Notes: generated from the sequence alone by a model not told the origin. A stretch of DNA of 42,319 nucleotides from Clostridiales bacterium (GCA_012523085.1 JAAYJC010000066.1:1-42319); one strand, 5' to 3'. Shown: positions 26,786 to 35,543, counted from the stretch's first letter. Numbers and translations: made by a program.

Positions 26786-27640
26786 ATGATGGCAATGGAA
26801 CGAAGGTTGCGCCAGACGCAATTCTCAAAACGCGAAATTCTGGAAATCGTCAACGATCCGAACAACAATCCTTACGAAGGATCGCTTGGTTTCCGCCGGC
26901 CTTTTTGCAATGCGCTGAGCGGGCAAAAGCTCAGGATCGTGCTCAGGGGCACAAGCGCGCTAAATTATGAGTTCATAGACGAACATACACTCCGTTGGCT
27001 CTATCTTGGCAAGTGGAGAGAAGAATACTACGAATGTTATGAAGCCGCGCCGAATATATACTTCTTTTATCATATGCACAGCAAGAGCATACCGCCAAAA
27101 ATGACAGCGATGTGTCTGGACTTCAACACAGGTCTTGCAACCATCAACAACGCGCAAATCGGCAATGACCAGTATACCCCGCGTGACACCAGCTCCCGCA
27201 TTGTTTTTGGTGCTATCGACCTCGGCGGCGAGCTTCCGACAAAACGTCACAGCTTTACCGATGACTTTGTCGGCAAGGTCGCGGCATGGAAGATCGGCGA
27301 TATCTGGCTTACACATCATTATATTAATCCTCAGTTCTTCCTTAACGAAATTATCGGCTTTGACGGTGTTTTTCTGACAATTGCGGAACCGGCGCAATAT
27401 GTCAAAATCTTCGAAGACATCTATGTGTTCTCCTGGCGTGAAATGGCAGGCCCCGGGCTTATGGGAATGGATGTAATGGACTTAAGTAAAATGCAATCGG
27501 TCGGACTGTTCTACGGGATCAGTGAAGATGATCGCCTTGAATGTTATGGTTTTAGCCGGAAAGCAGGAAAATGGCTGAGCATCGAGGATAGGAAAATAAT
27601 GCATAAAGAAGGCATCTACTCGGTAGTCGGCGATTTGTAA
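26786..27640 (+). CDS. MoaF-family (calycin-like) protein
   Basis: A 284-residue soluble protein of the MoaF type with two tandem beta-barrel domains. The N-terminal one has LSGQKLRIVLRG, LRWLYLGKWREEYYECYEA and MCLDFNTGLATI. The C-terminal one has DDFVGKVAAWKIGD, EDIYVFSWREM and GLFYG, matching the two-domain MoaF pattern. MoaF was named from a molybdenum locus but its biochemical role is unclear, and no molybdopterin genes occur here. The start is ATG 26786 with AAGGAGGAAGC before it; the 56-codon upstream extension runs through the ilv promoter region and is rejected. A SnoaL-like gene with its own promoter follows. Confidence 0.72.
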   Translation: MMAMERRLRQTQFSKREILEIVNDPNNNPYEGSLGFRRPFCNALSGQKLRIVLRGTSALNYEFIDEHTLRWLYLGKWREEYYECYEAAPNIYFFYHMHSKSIPPKMTAMCLDFNTGLATINNAQIGNDQYTPRDTSSRIVFGAIDLGGELPTKRHSFTDDFVGKVAAWKIGDIWLTHHYINPQFFLNEIIGFDGVFLTIAEPAQYVKIFEDIYVFSWREMAGPGLMGMDVMDLSKMQSVGLFYGISEDDRLECYGFSRKAGKWLSIEDRKIMHKEGIYSVVGDL

Positions 27641-27809
27641 TCGACAGCTGCCGCCATTACAGAGCTTTCCAATAATAATCTTATCAATAATCACTTGGTA
27701 TTAATCATTGTGTTTAAAAGAATGCGGTTCTCCGGCACCCATATGGTCAAAATACCGGTTTTTATTTTGGTTATAAAACAGTTCTTGTTATACTATGCAG
27801 ACGATTTCA

Positions 27810-27838
27810 TTGACGATTCATACCTAAACATATATAAT
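27810..27838 (+). promoter_or_regulatory. Promoter of the SnoaL-like gene
   Basis: TTGACG (27810-27815), a 17-base spacer and a perfect TATAAT (27833-27838). It lies about 40 bases before the AAGGAGG of the next gene and inside the upstream extension of the longest reading frame, which argues against that extension. Confidence 0.78.
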
Positions 27839-27886
27839 ACATGCAAGATTGCGGTAATGAACCGGAAATATAAGGAGGCACATGAA

Positions 27887-28615
27887 ATGAGCGAATCCCT
27901 GGATACCCGCGTAAAAAAACTGGAAGATTTGATATCGTCCCTGACAAATCAACTTGAGGAAAAGGACAAGAAAATTCAGGACCTTCTGGATATTGAAGCA
28001 ATCAAAAGATTGCAGTGCGCTTACGGTTACTATCTTGAGCACTGGATGTCCGAGGAGATCATCGATCTGTTTGCCGACCATCCGGATGTATCCGCGACGT
28101 TCGTGGAAGGTACTTATCTTGGTATGGAAGGTGTTCGCCGTTACTTCGGAAGAATGAGGTATGCATCACCGGAGTTTCTGCATCAGGTCATGCAGGTTTG
28201 CCCTGTCATTACGCTGAGCGACGATGGACAGACTGCAAAAGGCAGATGGTATGGCTACGGACTCATTAGCTCCGCCCCTGTCAACGACAATTTAGATCCG
28301 GCGTATATGGGCGTTACCTACGAAATGGACTATATCAAACAGGACGGTATATGGAAGATTCTCAAGTTAGCCTTCCAGATGTATTATTCGTATAAACCGT
28401 ATACAGCCGACTCCAAAAAAGAAGCACCCGAGCAGCGTCAAAGCAACAATAATACGAATCTCAGTCCCGATATCTGGGCGGAATACAATACGATGTATCC
28501 TTCCGGCTATATTTATCCTATGCATTTTGTACATCCGGTCACAGGTAAGGAAACGTCGGAAAATGCGTTCAATGCAGGTTTGGATCTTAAGCCAAGTCCG
28601 TTTTTACCCAAATAA
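27887..28615 (+). CDS. SnoaL/NTF2-like protein
   Basis: A 242-residue protein with an N-terminal coiled coil (residues about 5-38, ending IQDLLDIEAIKRLQCAYGYYLEHW). A SnoaL-type NTF2 fold follows: DLFADHPDVSATF, GMEGVRRYFGRM, PVITLSDDGQTAKGRWYGYG, and DGIWKILKLAFQMYY. The C-terminal 50 residues are Pro/Asn-rich. Family members range from small-molecule isomerases and hydroxylases to pure binding proteins, so no reaction is claimed. The start is ATG 27887, supported by AAGGAGG 8 bases upstream and the promoter just before it. The neighbouring MoaF-like gene is also a small-molecule-barrel protein, which suggests a shared but unknown pathway. Confidence 0.75.
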   Translation: MSESLDTRVKKLEDLISSLTNQLEEKDKKIQDLLDIEAIKRLQCAYGYYLEHWMSEEIIDLFADHPDVSATFVEGTYLGMEGVRRYFGRMRYASPEFLHQVMQVCPVITLSDDGQTAKGRWYGYGLISSAPVNDNLDPAYMGVTYEMDYIKQDGIWKILKLAFQMYYSYKPYTADSKKEAPEQRQSNNNTNLSPDIWAEYNTMYPSGYIYPMHFVHPVTGKETSENAFNAGLDLKPSPFLPK

Positions 28616-28694
28616 CTTTGTTGGGTTCACCTTGAGCACCAAAGGAACAGGTTCAATATTCCACTAAAAGGCTGCAGCAAACAGCTTGAAAAGC

Positions 28695-28735
28695 AGAGCC
28701 GAAGTGACTGTAAAGCAGACACTTCGGCTCTTTTT
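28695..28735 (+). terminator. Terminator after the SnoaL-like gene
   Basis: The 12-bp stem AGAGCCGAAGTG with its complement, around a 13-base loop, followed by TTTTT. Confidence 0.88.
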
Positions 28736-28837
28736 GCATATGCATTGATTGTCTGCCTGAATAAACAATTCAAAAACGCTGTCAAAGTATTGCAGTTGTT
28801 GCGTTTTCGAATTGTTCAGCAGACATTAAGTAGGGAT

Positions 28838-28886
28838 GAAAAATATGGACGGCTTCCGAGACCATAATCCGGGAAGCCGTCCATAT
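28838..28886 (-). terminator. Terminator of the lipoprotein gene
   Basis: On the minus strand, a perfect 15-bp stem (28872-28886 with 28843-28857; core GGACGGCTTCC) ends in ATATTTTTC. It starts 9 bases after the stop codon. Confidence 0.85.
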
Positions 28887-28895
28887 AATATATGT

Positions 28896-30854
28896 TTACG
28901 ATACCTCTATCGGTGTTACAATGCAGATATCAACCCAGTCATCCCCATAGGAACCGGGATAGTAATTATCCGAATTACTTGAGCTGATCACACCGGTGTA
29001 TGTCTGAGTCGTTTCATATGCCGTTCCTTCGTTTGCGGTAACAGTAACATTGTAGCTGGTCGGCCCGTCCCCGTAATAATAGTGCAGTCTGATCGTATAG
29101 GGCTCTCCCCATCTGACCACATTGTCCGTGGTCAGCGTCCAGTGCTCCGGCCCGTATCCTGTTGTATCGTCGATATCCAGAAGACCTCCGTCCGGTGTTA
29201 CCAGTTCACTCCAGTAGGAAGTGCTTCCCGTTGGGTCGGTCACATACAGATCGACGTCCGGCTGCGCGTCCCAGGTCAGCGTAACATAGATTACATTGCT
29301 TGCAACCGTTGAATTGATGATAAACCATCCAAACAAGTCGTTGGACAGATAACGCTCGTTACCGAATTCATCATAATAAATCGTGTTAATTAAAAACCTG
29401 TTTTCTCCGCGTTTAACCGGAACTTCAATCGCGAATTCAGAGGGATCCGTCCCGTATTTATACAGATCCGCCCTAAAAATCTGACCGTTCTCACTTACGA
29501 CTTCAATTGCGTCCCCAAGCTGTTCTCCCATTTGGCTGAGTGTATTGACCGTTCCGGTAATATAGCAGGTTCCTTCTGAGATTTCTTCGCCGTTGATGGG
29601 GCTCGTCACATCCAGGTCGGCAAGACTGTTTGCAAAGTTATTCCTCGCGTCCTCAAGGATTTCAGCATATTCCGAAACGCTGGAAAACGTTCCATAACCT
29701 GTCGTTGTCAGTCTGTCATCGAGCACACCCTGCGTATAGGACGGTGTTGAAATCGTGTTTCGAGCTATGTCGTAAACAATGTATTGATTATCGTCTCCGG
29801 GGAAATTGGGATCGTAAATATAGATATATATCGTGGAGTCGATTATTTCGTACCGATAAGCCAGTACGGAATGGCCGACTGTTCCGTATATTCCGACTTC
29901 GACAGGCTCCTGCCAGAAATTCAAGGAATCCATAATACACTTTACAGCTACGCTGTTGTCGTTTCTGTATGATTCCGTCCCGTCTTCATTGATTGTAATA
30001 TAGCTGCTGAACCTGCTTTCTGTCGTAAACAGCATCATGGATTCTTTCGTCGTATACTGGAAAGCTTTGGTGGCGATGATGTCCTGCGGAACAATAATGT
30101 CTCCGGTTGGGGATACACCCATCTCGGGAGACTGGAACTGATCAAAAAAGGCATCCTCCTCGCCCGCTTTATGGTTCATAAAATACCATTTTGCGAAAGT
30201 GCTCATGCCGTAGCATTCACCGCCGGAAAATATGCTGGAGCCTTGATTTATCTCAGAAAACCCGTCTTCACTCGGTAAAAACCCTGTGTCGGCGGATTCG
30301 GGGTAATCGCCGATGTCATCGAGAAAATAATAGGTATATATCGCACTGTGATATGTGAGTATCGTGAACGTACCGTCTTCTTCGTTTATGTATCTCGTGA
30401 TGACGGGCGTCATAAAACCTTCTTCGTCAATGCACAAACCGGTCGGAACTTTCTGCGCGTCTTCTTCGGTTTCCGCATATCTGATCGTGATTTCTATTGG
30501 CTGCGATAAGTCTTCATAACCGCCAAGATCAACATATAATGCGGTTTCTGAGATAGAGTCGGGTGATTGCCTATATCTGCCCGTTACTGTTCCGATGCTG
30601 ACCGCGACAGGCCGGTCAACCGATGCCGGCATAAATCGTACATGAGAACCCGCCAGAGGGCTGCTTTCCGGAAGAAAAAGGATGCCGCCTTCACTGTCAA
30701 TCGTACCATCAGCCTCAATCTCTAATTCCTGCTGCTCAAACCGGGCATTACCTCCGCTTTTTCCCGTCTTCACAATTTTGGGAAAAGCGCATGCATACAA
30801 CATAAACGCCATAACAAGCAGTATGCTCACAATAACGGATACTTTTCTCTTCAT
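28896..30854 (-). CDS. Secreted lipoprotein with papain-like Cys-His-Asp centre and DUF2135-like domain
   Basis: A 652-residue exported protein. The signal peptide (residues 1-21) ends in LYAC with C22, a slightly atypical lipobox. Residues about 40-180 are beta-rich. A cysteine-peptidase-like centre follows, with C214 in GGECYGMSTFAKWYF, H328 in GTVGHSVLAYRYE and D348 in IYDPNFPGDD; the order and context fit papain-like or C39-like folds. An Ig-like segment (TSPINGEEISEGTCYITGTV) comes next. The C-terminal domain, with LTWDAQPDVDLYVTDPTG and a GYGPEHWTL motif, resembles DUF2135 of YfaP-type proteins. Activity is unproven; it may be a peptidase, a transglutaminase-like enzyme or a substrate-binding relic. 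It is monocistronic with its own promoter and terminator. Confidence 0.65.
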   Translation of the reverse strand: MKRKVSVIVSILLVMAFMLYACAFPKIVKTGKSGGNARFEQQELEIEADGTIDSEGGILFLPESSPLAGSHVRFMPASVDRPVAVSIGTVTGRYRQSPDSISETALYVDLGGYEDLSQPIEITIRYAETEEDAQKVPTGLCIDEEGFMTPVITRYINEEDGTFTILTYHSAIYTYYFLDDIGDYPESADTGFLPSEDGFSEINQGSSIFSGGECYGMSTFAKWYFMNHKAGEEDAFFDQFQSPEMGVSPTGDIIVPQDIIATKAFQYTTKESMMLFTTESRFSSYITINEDGTESYRNDNSVAVKCIMDSLNFWQEPVEVGIYGTVGHSVLAYRYEIIDSTIYIYIYDPNFPGDDNQYIVYDIARNTISTPSYTQGVLDDRLTTTGYGTFSSVSEYAEILEDARNNFANSLADLDVTSPINGEEISEGTCYITGTVNTLSQMGEQLGDAIEVVSENGQIFRADLYKYGTDPSEFAIEVPVKRGENRFLINTIYYDEFGNERYLSNDLFGWFIINSTVASNVIYVTLTWDAQPDVDLYVTDPTGSTSYWSELVTPDGGLLDIDDTTGYGPEHWTLTTDNVVRWGEPYTIRLHYYYGDGPTSYNVTVTANEGTAYETTQTYTGVISSSNSDNYYPGSYGDDWVDICIVTPIEVS

Positions 30855-30922
30855 TCTCTCATCTCTTTCTGATTTTTGATAAACGGAAAGCTGTTTTATT
30901 CAGATAATAAACCAGTAAAATA

Positions 30923-30951
30923 ATCATAACCCATTATCAGGTTGAATTCAA
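30923..30951 (-). promoter_or_regulatory. Promoter of the lipoprotein gene
   Basis: On the minus strand, TTGAAT (30946-30951), a 17-base spacer and TATGAT (30923-30928). The -35 lies in the palindrome GTTGAATTCAAC, and an ACCTGA/TCAGGT inverted repeat is just upstream; either could bind a regulator. Confidence 0.65.
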
Positions 30952-31011
30952 CAGTATTTTGTACCTGATATGTTCAGGTGACTGCATACATTCGCTTGTT
31001 CTCCTTTGTTA

Positions 31012-31040
31012 TTGACAGCATATGCGTTCTTTGATATTCT
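31012..31040 (+). promoter_or_regulatory. Promoter of the MerR-family gene
   Basis: A perfect TTGACA (31012-31017), a 17-base spacer and TATTCT (31035-31040). The loose dyad ATAACCTTGGTAAGGATTAT at 31101-31120, between this promoter and the ATG, is a possible autoregulatory site. Confidence 0.65.
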
Positions 31041-31128
31041 AATCTATGTTGTAACAACTTGGTCATAGCCCGCAAACGCATATCTATCGCTATGCAATAG
31101 ATAACCTTGGTAAGGATTATAGTATTAA

Positions 31129-31983
31129 ATGAAAACCGAAAAAAGCAATCTGTTTACGACCGGGGCATTCGCCGCATTGTGCGATACGACAAAAGAAACC
31201 TTGCGGCATTATAATAATATCGGAATTCTTAAGCCGGAAAAGATCGGTGACAACGGTTATCAATACTACTCTCCGACCCAGTTTTTCGATTTTTATCTGA
31301 TCACTTCCCTGAAAAGAGCCGGAAGCCCGTTGTCCGATATCAAACGATATATGGAGCATCCCGATGCCGGTGATTTTCTGCGTTTGTTGTATAAGCAACA
31401 GCAAAACCTTTTTCACGAGAAGATGATGTTAGAGCGCATGGAGCAGCTGATCAGACAATCCATTGACAGTATTGAACTCGCCTTATCCGACAAGCCGATT
31501 TTTGAACAGCCCGAAATCATTTTCTGTGAGGAAGAGTATTTTATTGTGATTGAAGCTCCCGCTATAGGAGGTTCATCTGAAGCCGACTATATTGACTGTC
31601 TGACGGCGCATGTTCATTATTGTATGCAAAACGACATCGGGGCGGAATTTCGCATCAACTCAATTGTCTTAAAAGAAGACTTCCTGAAAGGAAAGTATCA
31701 GCCGAACTACTTTTGCAGCAAGATTGCCAAACCGGTCACAAGCGACCGCCTATTTGTAAAGCCTAAGGGTTGCTATGTTTCAATATTATACAAAGGAAGC
31801 ACTGATGTCTCACCCGCATATGAAAAACTTCGGGAATACATAACTCAAAACAATTTTACCGTATGCGGCAATGCCTACGAATATGAGTTGGCAGGATTCT
31901 TATCCACCGGCGACCGGAAAGACTATTTTTGCAAGGTCCATATCCAAATTAATAGGCAGCCTTACGCAATGCCGTCATTCTGA
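31129..31983 (+). CDS. MerR-family regulator with GyrI-like effector domain
   Basis: A 284-residue BmrR-like regulator. The N-terminal MerR winged helix reads FTTGAFAALCDTTKETLRHYNNIGILKP and then GYQYYSPTQFFDFYLITSLKRAG. A coiled-coil dimerisation helix spans about residues 85-120. A C-terminal GyrI-like/AraC effector-binding domain spans about 130-280 and contains KPKGCYVSILYKGS and EYELAGFLSTGDRKDYFCKVHIQI. Such proteins bind hydrophobic or cationic small molecules and unwind promoters with long spacers. The Shine-Dalgarno is weak (AAGGATT). The aldehyde dehydrogenase gene 68 bases downstream is the obvious candidate target. Confidence 0.85.
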   Translation: MKTEKSNLFTTGAFAALCDTTKETLRHYNNIGILKPEKIGDNGYQYYSPTQFFDFYLITSLKRAGSPLSDIKRYMEHPDAGDFLRLLYKQQQNLFHEKMMLERMEQLIRQSIDSIELALSDKPIFEQPEIIFCEEEYFIVIEAPAIGGSSEADYIDCLTAHVHYCMQNDIGAEFRINSIVLKEDFLKGKYQPNYFCSKIAKPVTSDRLFVKPKGCYVSILYKGSTDVSPAYEKLREYITQNNFTVCGNAYEYELAGFLSTGDRKDYFCKVHIQINRQPYAMPSF

Positions 31984-32051
31984 GTGTTTTTATCGTTTAT
32001 GCAATGTGCGAAACACGTTTCGCGCATGAAAAATTATGCGGGGGGAATATA

Positions 32052-33494
32052 ATGGGCGATTATACTAAGCAATATATTGGCGGCGAGTGGAGAATCGGGA
32101 CCGCAAGGAAAACGCTGTCAAATTACAATCCTTATAACGGTGAATTGCTGTATACCTATCAGTCGGCTGGTGAAAAAGACCTTGACGACGCGTTTCATGC
32201 GGCAAACAATGCGCAAAAGAGCTGGGCGTTGACTTCTCCCGAAGAAAAACAAGGCTATTTAACCCGCCTATACCAAGCGATTGTTGATAAGAAAAGCGAT
32301 ATTTTCCACTGGTTGAAGATAGAATCCGGAGCAACCGTAGCAAAAGCCAGTTTTGAATACAATACCACATTGGAATTTGCCAAGGTTGCTATGAGTTTTC
32401 CGCTAATGATGGAAGGGAAGATCCTTCCATCGAATATTCCGGGGAAAGAAAACTATATTTTTCGGCAGCCGAAGGGCGTCATCGGCGTTATTGCGCCATG
32501 GAATGTGCCGTTGGTTCTGGCTATGCGTTCTGTAATCCCCGCCATTGCCACCGGCAACGCCGTTGTGCTAAAGCCAGCCTCTGATACCCCGGCCTCCGCT
32601 TTGCTGATTGCCGAGCTGTTTGAGAAAGCGGGTTTCCCAGCGGGACTTTACAATGCCGTCTGTGGCAGCGGCTCGGAGATTGGCGATACTTTCGTTTCTC
32701 ATCCGATACCAGGGCTGATTTCTTTTACAGGCTCAACCGAGGTCGGGCGCCGCATCGGAGAGATTGCCGGAAAGCATCTTAAGGATGTTTCGCTTGAACT
32801 TGGTGGAAACAACGCGATGCTTATCCTAAAAGACGCCGATGTAAAGCAGGCGGCCAAAGCTGCGGCTTTTGGTTCTTTCTTTAACCAGGGTCAGGTTTGC
32901 ATGGCTGTCAATCGCGTCATAGCGGTCAACGAAATTTATGACGAATTTGTAAGCGCATTTGTCAATGTCACAAAGGACTTGAAGGCAGGAGATCCCGGCG
33001 ATCCCGAAACGTTTTTCGGTCCGGTTATCAACGAAAGTCAAATCAGAACAATTGAAAAATACATTTTCCAGACCATAAAGGCAGGTGCGCATGTTGCTCT
33101 TGAAGGTAAAACGGAGGGTTCTGTTGTCCGCCCCTGGATCCTATCTAATGTACATAATGACATGCCCGCTGCGAAAAACGAGGTTTTCGGACCGGTCTGC
33201 TGCGTTATCCGTGCAAGAGACGAGGCCCACGCGGTGGAGATTGCCAATGATACGGAATACGGCTTGAGCGGCTCCGTTTTTACAAAGGACATCTACCATG
33301 GCATATTGATAGCACGGATGATCAACTCCGGTATGACGCATGTAAACGATCAGTCAATCAACGACGAACCGCATGTTATGTTCGGCGGCGAAAAGGCTTC
33401 CGGCCTTGGGCGGTTCAACGCGCAATGGGTTGTGAACAAATTCACGACCGAGAAATGGGTCAGCATACAAAAAGAAGACAGGTACTTTTTCTAA
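32052..33494 (+). CDS. NAD-dependent aldehyde dehydrogenase, aryl-aldehyde type
   Basis: Oxidises an aldehyde to the carboxylic acid with NAD(P). From ATG 32052 it has 480 residues; this start has GGGGGG 6 bases upstream and is preferred over one 16 codons earlier. Catalytic residues are visible: Asn151 in APWNVP, Glu249 in LELGGNN, and nucleophile Cys283 in QGQVCM. The cofactor loop is SFTGSTEVGRRIGE. The C-terminal substrate region lacks motifs that would fix the substrate, but the sequence style and the neighbouring zinc alcohol dehydrogenase suggest benzaldehyde or vanillin-type substrates. It follows a MerR-type regulator and ends at a terminator. Confidence 0.88.
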   Translation: MGDYTKQYIGGEWRIGTARKTLSNYNPYNGELLYTYQSAGEKDLDDAFHAANNAQKSWALTSPEEKQGYLTRLYQAIVDKKSDIFHWLKIESGATVAKASFEYNTTLEFAKVAMSFPLMMEGKILPSNIPGKENYIFRQPKGVIGVIAPWNVPLVLAMRSVIPAIATGNAVVLKPASDTPASALLIAELFEKAGFPAGLYNAVCGSGSEIGDTFVSHPIPGLISFTGSTEVGRRIGEIAGKHLKDVSLELGGNNAMLILKDADVKQAAKAAAFGSFFNQGQVCMAVNRVIAVNEIYDEFVSAFVNVTKDLKAGDPGDPETFFGPVINESQIRTIEKYIFQTIKAGAHVALEGKTEGSVVRPWILSNVHNDMPAAKNEVFGPVCCVIRARDEAHAVEIANDTEYGLSGSVFTKDIYHGILIARMINSGMTHVNDQSINDEPHVMFGGEKASGLGRFNAQWVVNKFTTEKWVSIQKEDRYFF

Positions 33495-33506
33495 TAGTTA
33501 ATACCC

Positions 33507-33547
33507 AAACAGGGCCGCCTTACATTAGCTGCCCTGTTTACTTTTCT
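33507..33547 (+). terminator. Terminator between aldehyde and alcohol dehydrogenase genes
   Basis: AAACAGGGC (33507-33515) pairs with GCCCTGTTT (33531-33539) across a 15-base loop, followed by ACTTTTCT. It lies between convergent genes. Confidence 0.72.
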
Positions 33548-33564
33548 CTAAACAAGCAGCTTCG

Positions 33565-34662
33565 TCACTTTGTCCCCATTTTTAAAACCGCTTTGATGAC
33601 TTTCCCGCTGCGGGTATCCTCAAAGGCCTGATTGATGTCATGAAAGGCATAATAAGTAATCAGCTTATCAAACGGGAAAAGTCCTTTTTTGTAATATCTT
33701 AATAGCTGTGGAATGAAAACCTGGGGTATTGAGCAGCCCTCAACAATTCCGACCAGTGTTTTCCCCGCTCCCATTAGTTCATTTTCCACATGTATGGTCA
33801 ATTCCTGTGTCGCGCCAAGAACAACACATGTACCGAGGCTTCGGGTGCAGCTCAGCGATTGCCGTACACACGCACCGATTCCGGTACAATCGATCGCATA
33901 GTTTGTACCGATGCGGGTTATTTTTTTGACCTCGTCCAATACATTCATATTGTTACCGTTTATAACGTAATCCGCGCCCAGCTCGCCGGCCAGTTTCAAA
34001 CGATCGTCAATGATGTCGCAGGCAATGACCGTCGTGCAGCCGGCGATTTTCGCAGCCATGACCGCGCTTAAACCGACGGGGCCGCAACCGGTAATTAGAA
34101 TAGAGCTATCCGGCTGCGGCTTTATGTAGTTGAGAACCGCTCCCGCACCGGTCTGGATGCCGCAGCCTAAAGGGCCTGTCATAACCAGATTTACATCGTC
34201 CCGAATAGGTATAAGATTGTGGACATGGACAACGGCATATGTCGCAAACGCGCCCTGCCCAAAAAAAGAGGATACTCCCTGCTTGCCATAATGTAGCCGC
34301 TTTGTCCCGTCATACTGAACACCGGAGAAGTTTAGCCGTCGATTTTCTTCGCAGCCATAGGGTTGCCCGGTTCTGCATGCCTGACATGTGCCGCAGTATC
34401 CGTAGGAAAAACCGACGCGATCACCCTTCTGAAAATCTGTGACGCCGGGCCCTGTTTTCTCAATGATGCCACAGCCTTCATGTCCGAACACAGCGGGGAG
34501 AGGAACGGGTATGACTTGCATTCTGGCAACATCGTCGGTATGGCATACACCGCAGGCTTCGACCTTAACAAGGACCTCGTCTCTTTTAGGAGCGTCCAGT
34601 TCCAGCTCCTTTATCCGGAAAGGCTGCCCCTTTTCAAAAATAACCGCTGCGTTTATTTTCAT
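33565..34662 (-). CDS. Zinc-dependent alcohol dehydrogenase, aryl-alcohol type
   Basis: A 365-residue medium-chain dehydrogenase that interconverts alcohol and aldehyde with NAD. Catalytic zinc ligands are C40 (CGVCHTD), H61 (FGHEGCG) and C167 (GPLGCGIQTGAGAV). The structural zinc site is C90, C93, C96 and C104. The Rossmann motif is ITGCGPVGLSAVMAA, followed by an acidic ACDIIDDRL strand end typical of NAD preference. The GIQTGAG motif and long structural loop are like benzyl-alcohol dehydrogenase XylB. GGAGGG lies before the ATG. It converges on the aldehyde dehydrogenase gene; together they could run an alcohol-aldehyde-acid sequence. Confidence 0.88.
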   Translation of the reverse strand: MKINAAVIFEKGQPFRIKELELDAPKRDEVLVKVEACGVCHTDDVARMQVIPVPLPAVFGHEGCGIIEKTGPGVTDFQKGDRVGFSYGYCGTCQACRTGQPYGCEENRRLNFSGVQYDGTKRLHYGKQGVSSFFGQGAFATYAVVHVHNLIPIRDDVNLVMTGPLGCGIQTGAGAVLNYIKPQPDSSILITGCGPVGLSAVMAAKIAGCTTVIACDIIDDRLKLAGELGADYVINGNNMNVLDEVKKITRIGTNYAIDCTGIGACVRQSLSCTRSLGTCVVLGATQELTIHVENELMGAGKTLVGIVEGCSIPQVFIPQLLRYYKKGLFPFDKLITYYAFHDINQAFEDTRSGKVIKAVLKMGTK

Positions 34663-34784
34663 GATGACCCTCCGTATTTGCCGCCGTCTGCGCGGGAATT
34701 CTTCATGACCATATCGTACTACTTTTTGGAGGGAAAGTCACTTGTTTTATCACAGTGACGCTAAGCCGCTTTACCTTGTTTTGG

Positions 34785-34816
34785 AAAAGCTGCCGATCTG
34801 ATCCGATCGGCAGCTT
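34785..34816 (-). terminator. Terminator of the YeaQ/GlsB-like gene
   Basis: A perfect 12-bp stem, AAGCTGCCGATC and its complement, around a 6-base loop, followed on the minus strand by TTCC after the terminal TT. It lies 5 bases past the stop codon. Confidence 0.78.
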
Positions 34817-34820
34817 CGCG

Positions 34821-35090
34821 TTATTCATGTGATTTGGATTTGTATTTACTCAGTGCATTAATAATCCACAAGAGGACAACCGCGCCGGCAATAGCAACCA
34901 GAATGCTCCATGCGTTAAATCCCGTGATGCCGGTTCCGCCGATAATATTAAACAGAAACCCACCGATCATCGCTCCGATGATACCGACGATGATATTGGA
35001 GAAGGCCCCCATTTGGGCGTTCTTTTTCATGATAATGCTTGCGACCCAACCGGCGATTGCACCTAAAACAATCCATCCAATAATGCCCAT
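34821..35090 (-). CDS. GlsB/YeaQ/YmgE-family membrane protein
   Basis: An 89-residue, highly hydrophobic protein with three membrane segments (about residues 2-20, 30-52 and 60-80) rich in Gly. It has the family pattern GIIGWIVLGAIAGWVAS, IIVGIIGAMIGGF, and AIAGAVVLLWI, with a short basic tail. The family (transglycosylase-associated protein) is tied to general stress or cell-envelope responses in several bacteria, but no biochemical activity is known. The gene is a single unit with GGTGAG before the ATG and a terminator after it. Confidence 0.88.
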   Translation of the reverse strand: MGIIGWIVLGAIAGWVASIIMKKNAQMGAFSNIIVGIIGAMIGGFLFNIIGGTGITGFNAWSILVAIAGAVVLLWIINALSKYKSKSHE

Positions 35091-35240
35091 ATTCTCACCA
35101 TACTTTATTGTTTATTCGGATACTCGATATAGTATTTCACTTTTTTTTACAATAATACATATTACCGTTTGAGCCGTACCCGATTTGTCGGAGGCCTGAG
35201 AGTAGTATAAGATAGAAAACGCTATGAAAGGAAGTCGACG

Positions 35241-35543
35241 ATGAAAATGAGCAACGGAACGAGGTACAGCGAGGAGTTCAAGGCCGGGGCAATCAAGCTC
35301 GTGCTGGAAAACAAGCAAAGCATAGCGGAGGTATGCCGGAATCTTGGCGTATCCCGAAACGCAATGGACAGATGGCTTGCTGCCGAAAGAGATAGCCATA
35401 ATGATGAGAAGATGAAGCTGCGGGAGCTTGAAGCCGAAATCAAGAAGCTGCGGAAAGAAAAAGAAGATTTAGAGGATACGGTAGAAATATTAAATAAAGC
35501 GGCGGCCATCTTCAGTCAGGACCAGAGAAAAAATACGAGATAA
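35241..35543 (+). CDS. IS3-family transposase OrfA
   Basis: A 100-residue DNA-binding subunit of an IS3-family transposase. The N-terminal helix-turn-helix (RYSEEFKAGAIKLVLEN, SIAEVCRNLGVSRNAMDRWL) is followed by a leucine-zipper coiled coil (LRELEAEIKKLRKEKEDLEDTVEILNKAA). AAGGAAG precedes the ATG. The gene appears intact, but the partner orfB is broken, so the element cannot move by itself. In intact members a -1 frameshift at the A6T tract (35528-35534) would join OrfA to OrfB. Confidence 0.9.
   Translation: MKMSNGTRYSEEFKAGAIKLVLENKQSIAEVCRNLGVSRNAMDRWLAAERDSHNDEKMKLRELEAEIKKLRKEKEDLEDTVEILNKAAAIFSQDQRKNTR

Noticed and set aside
27695..27886. 64-codon N-terminal extension of the SnoaL-like protein
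   Set aside because: It crosses a TTGACG/TATAAT promoter, and the AAGGAGG is placed for ATG 27887.
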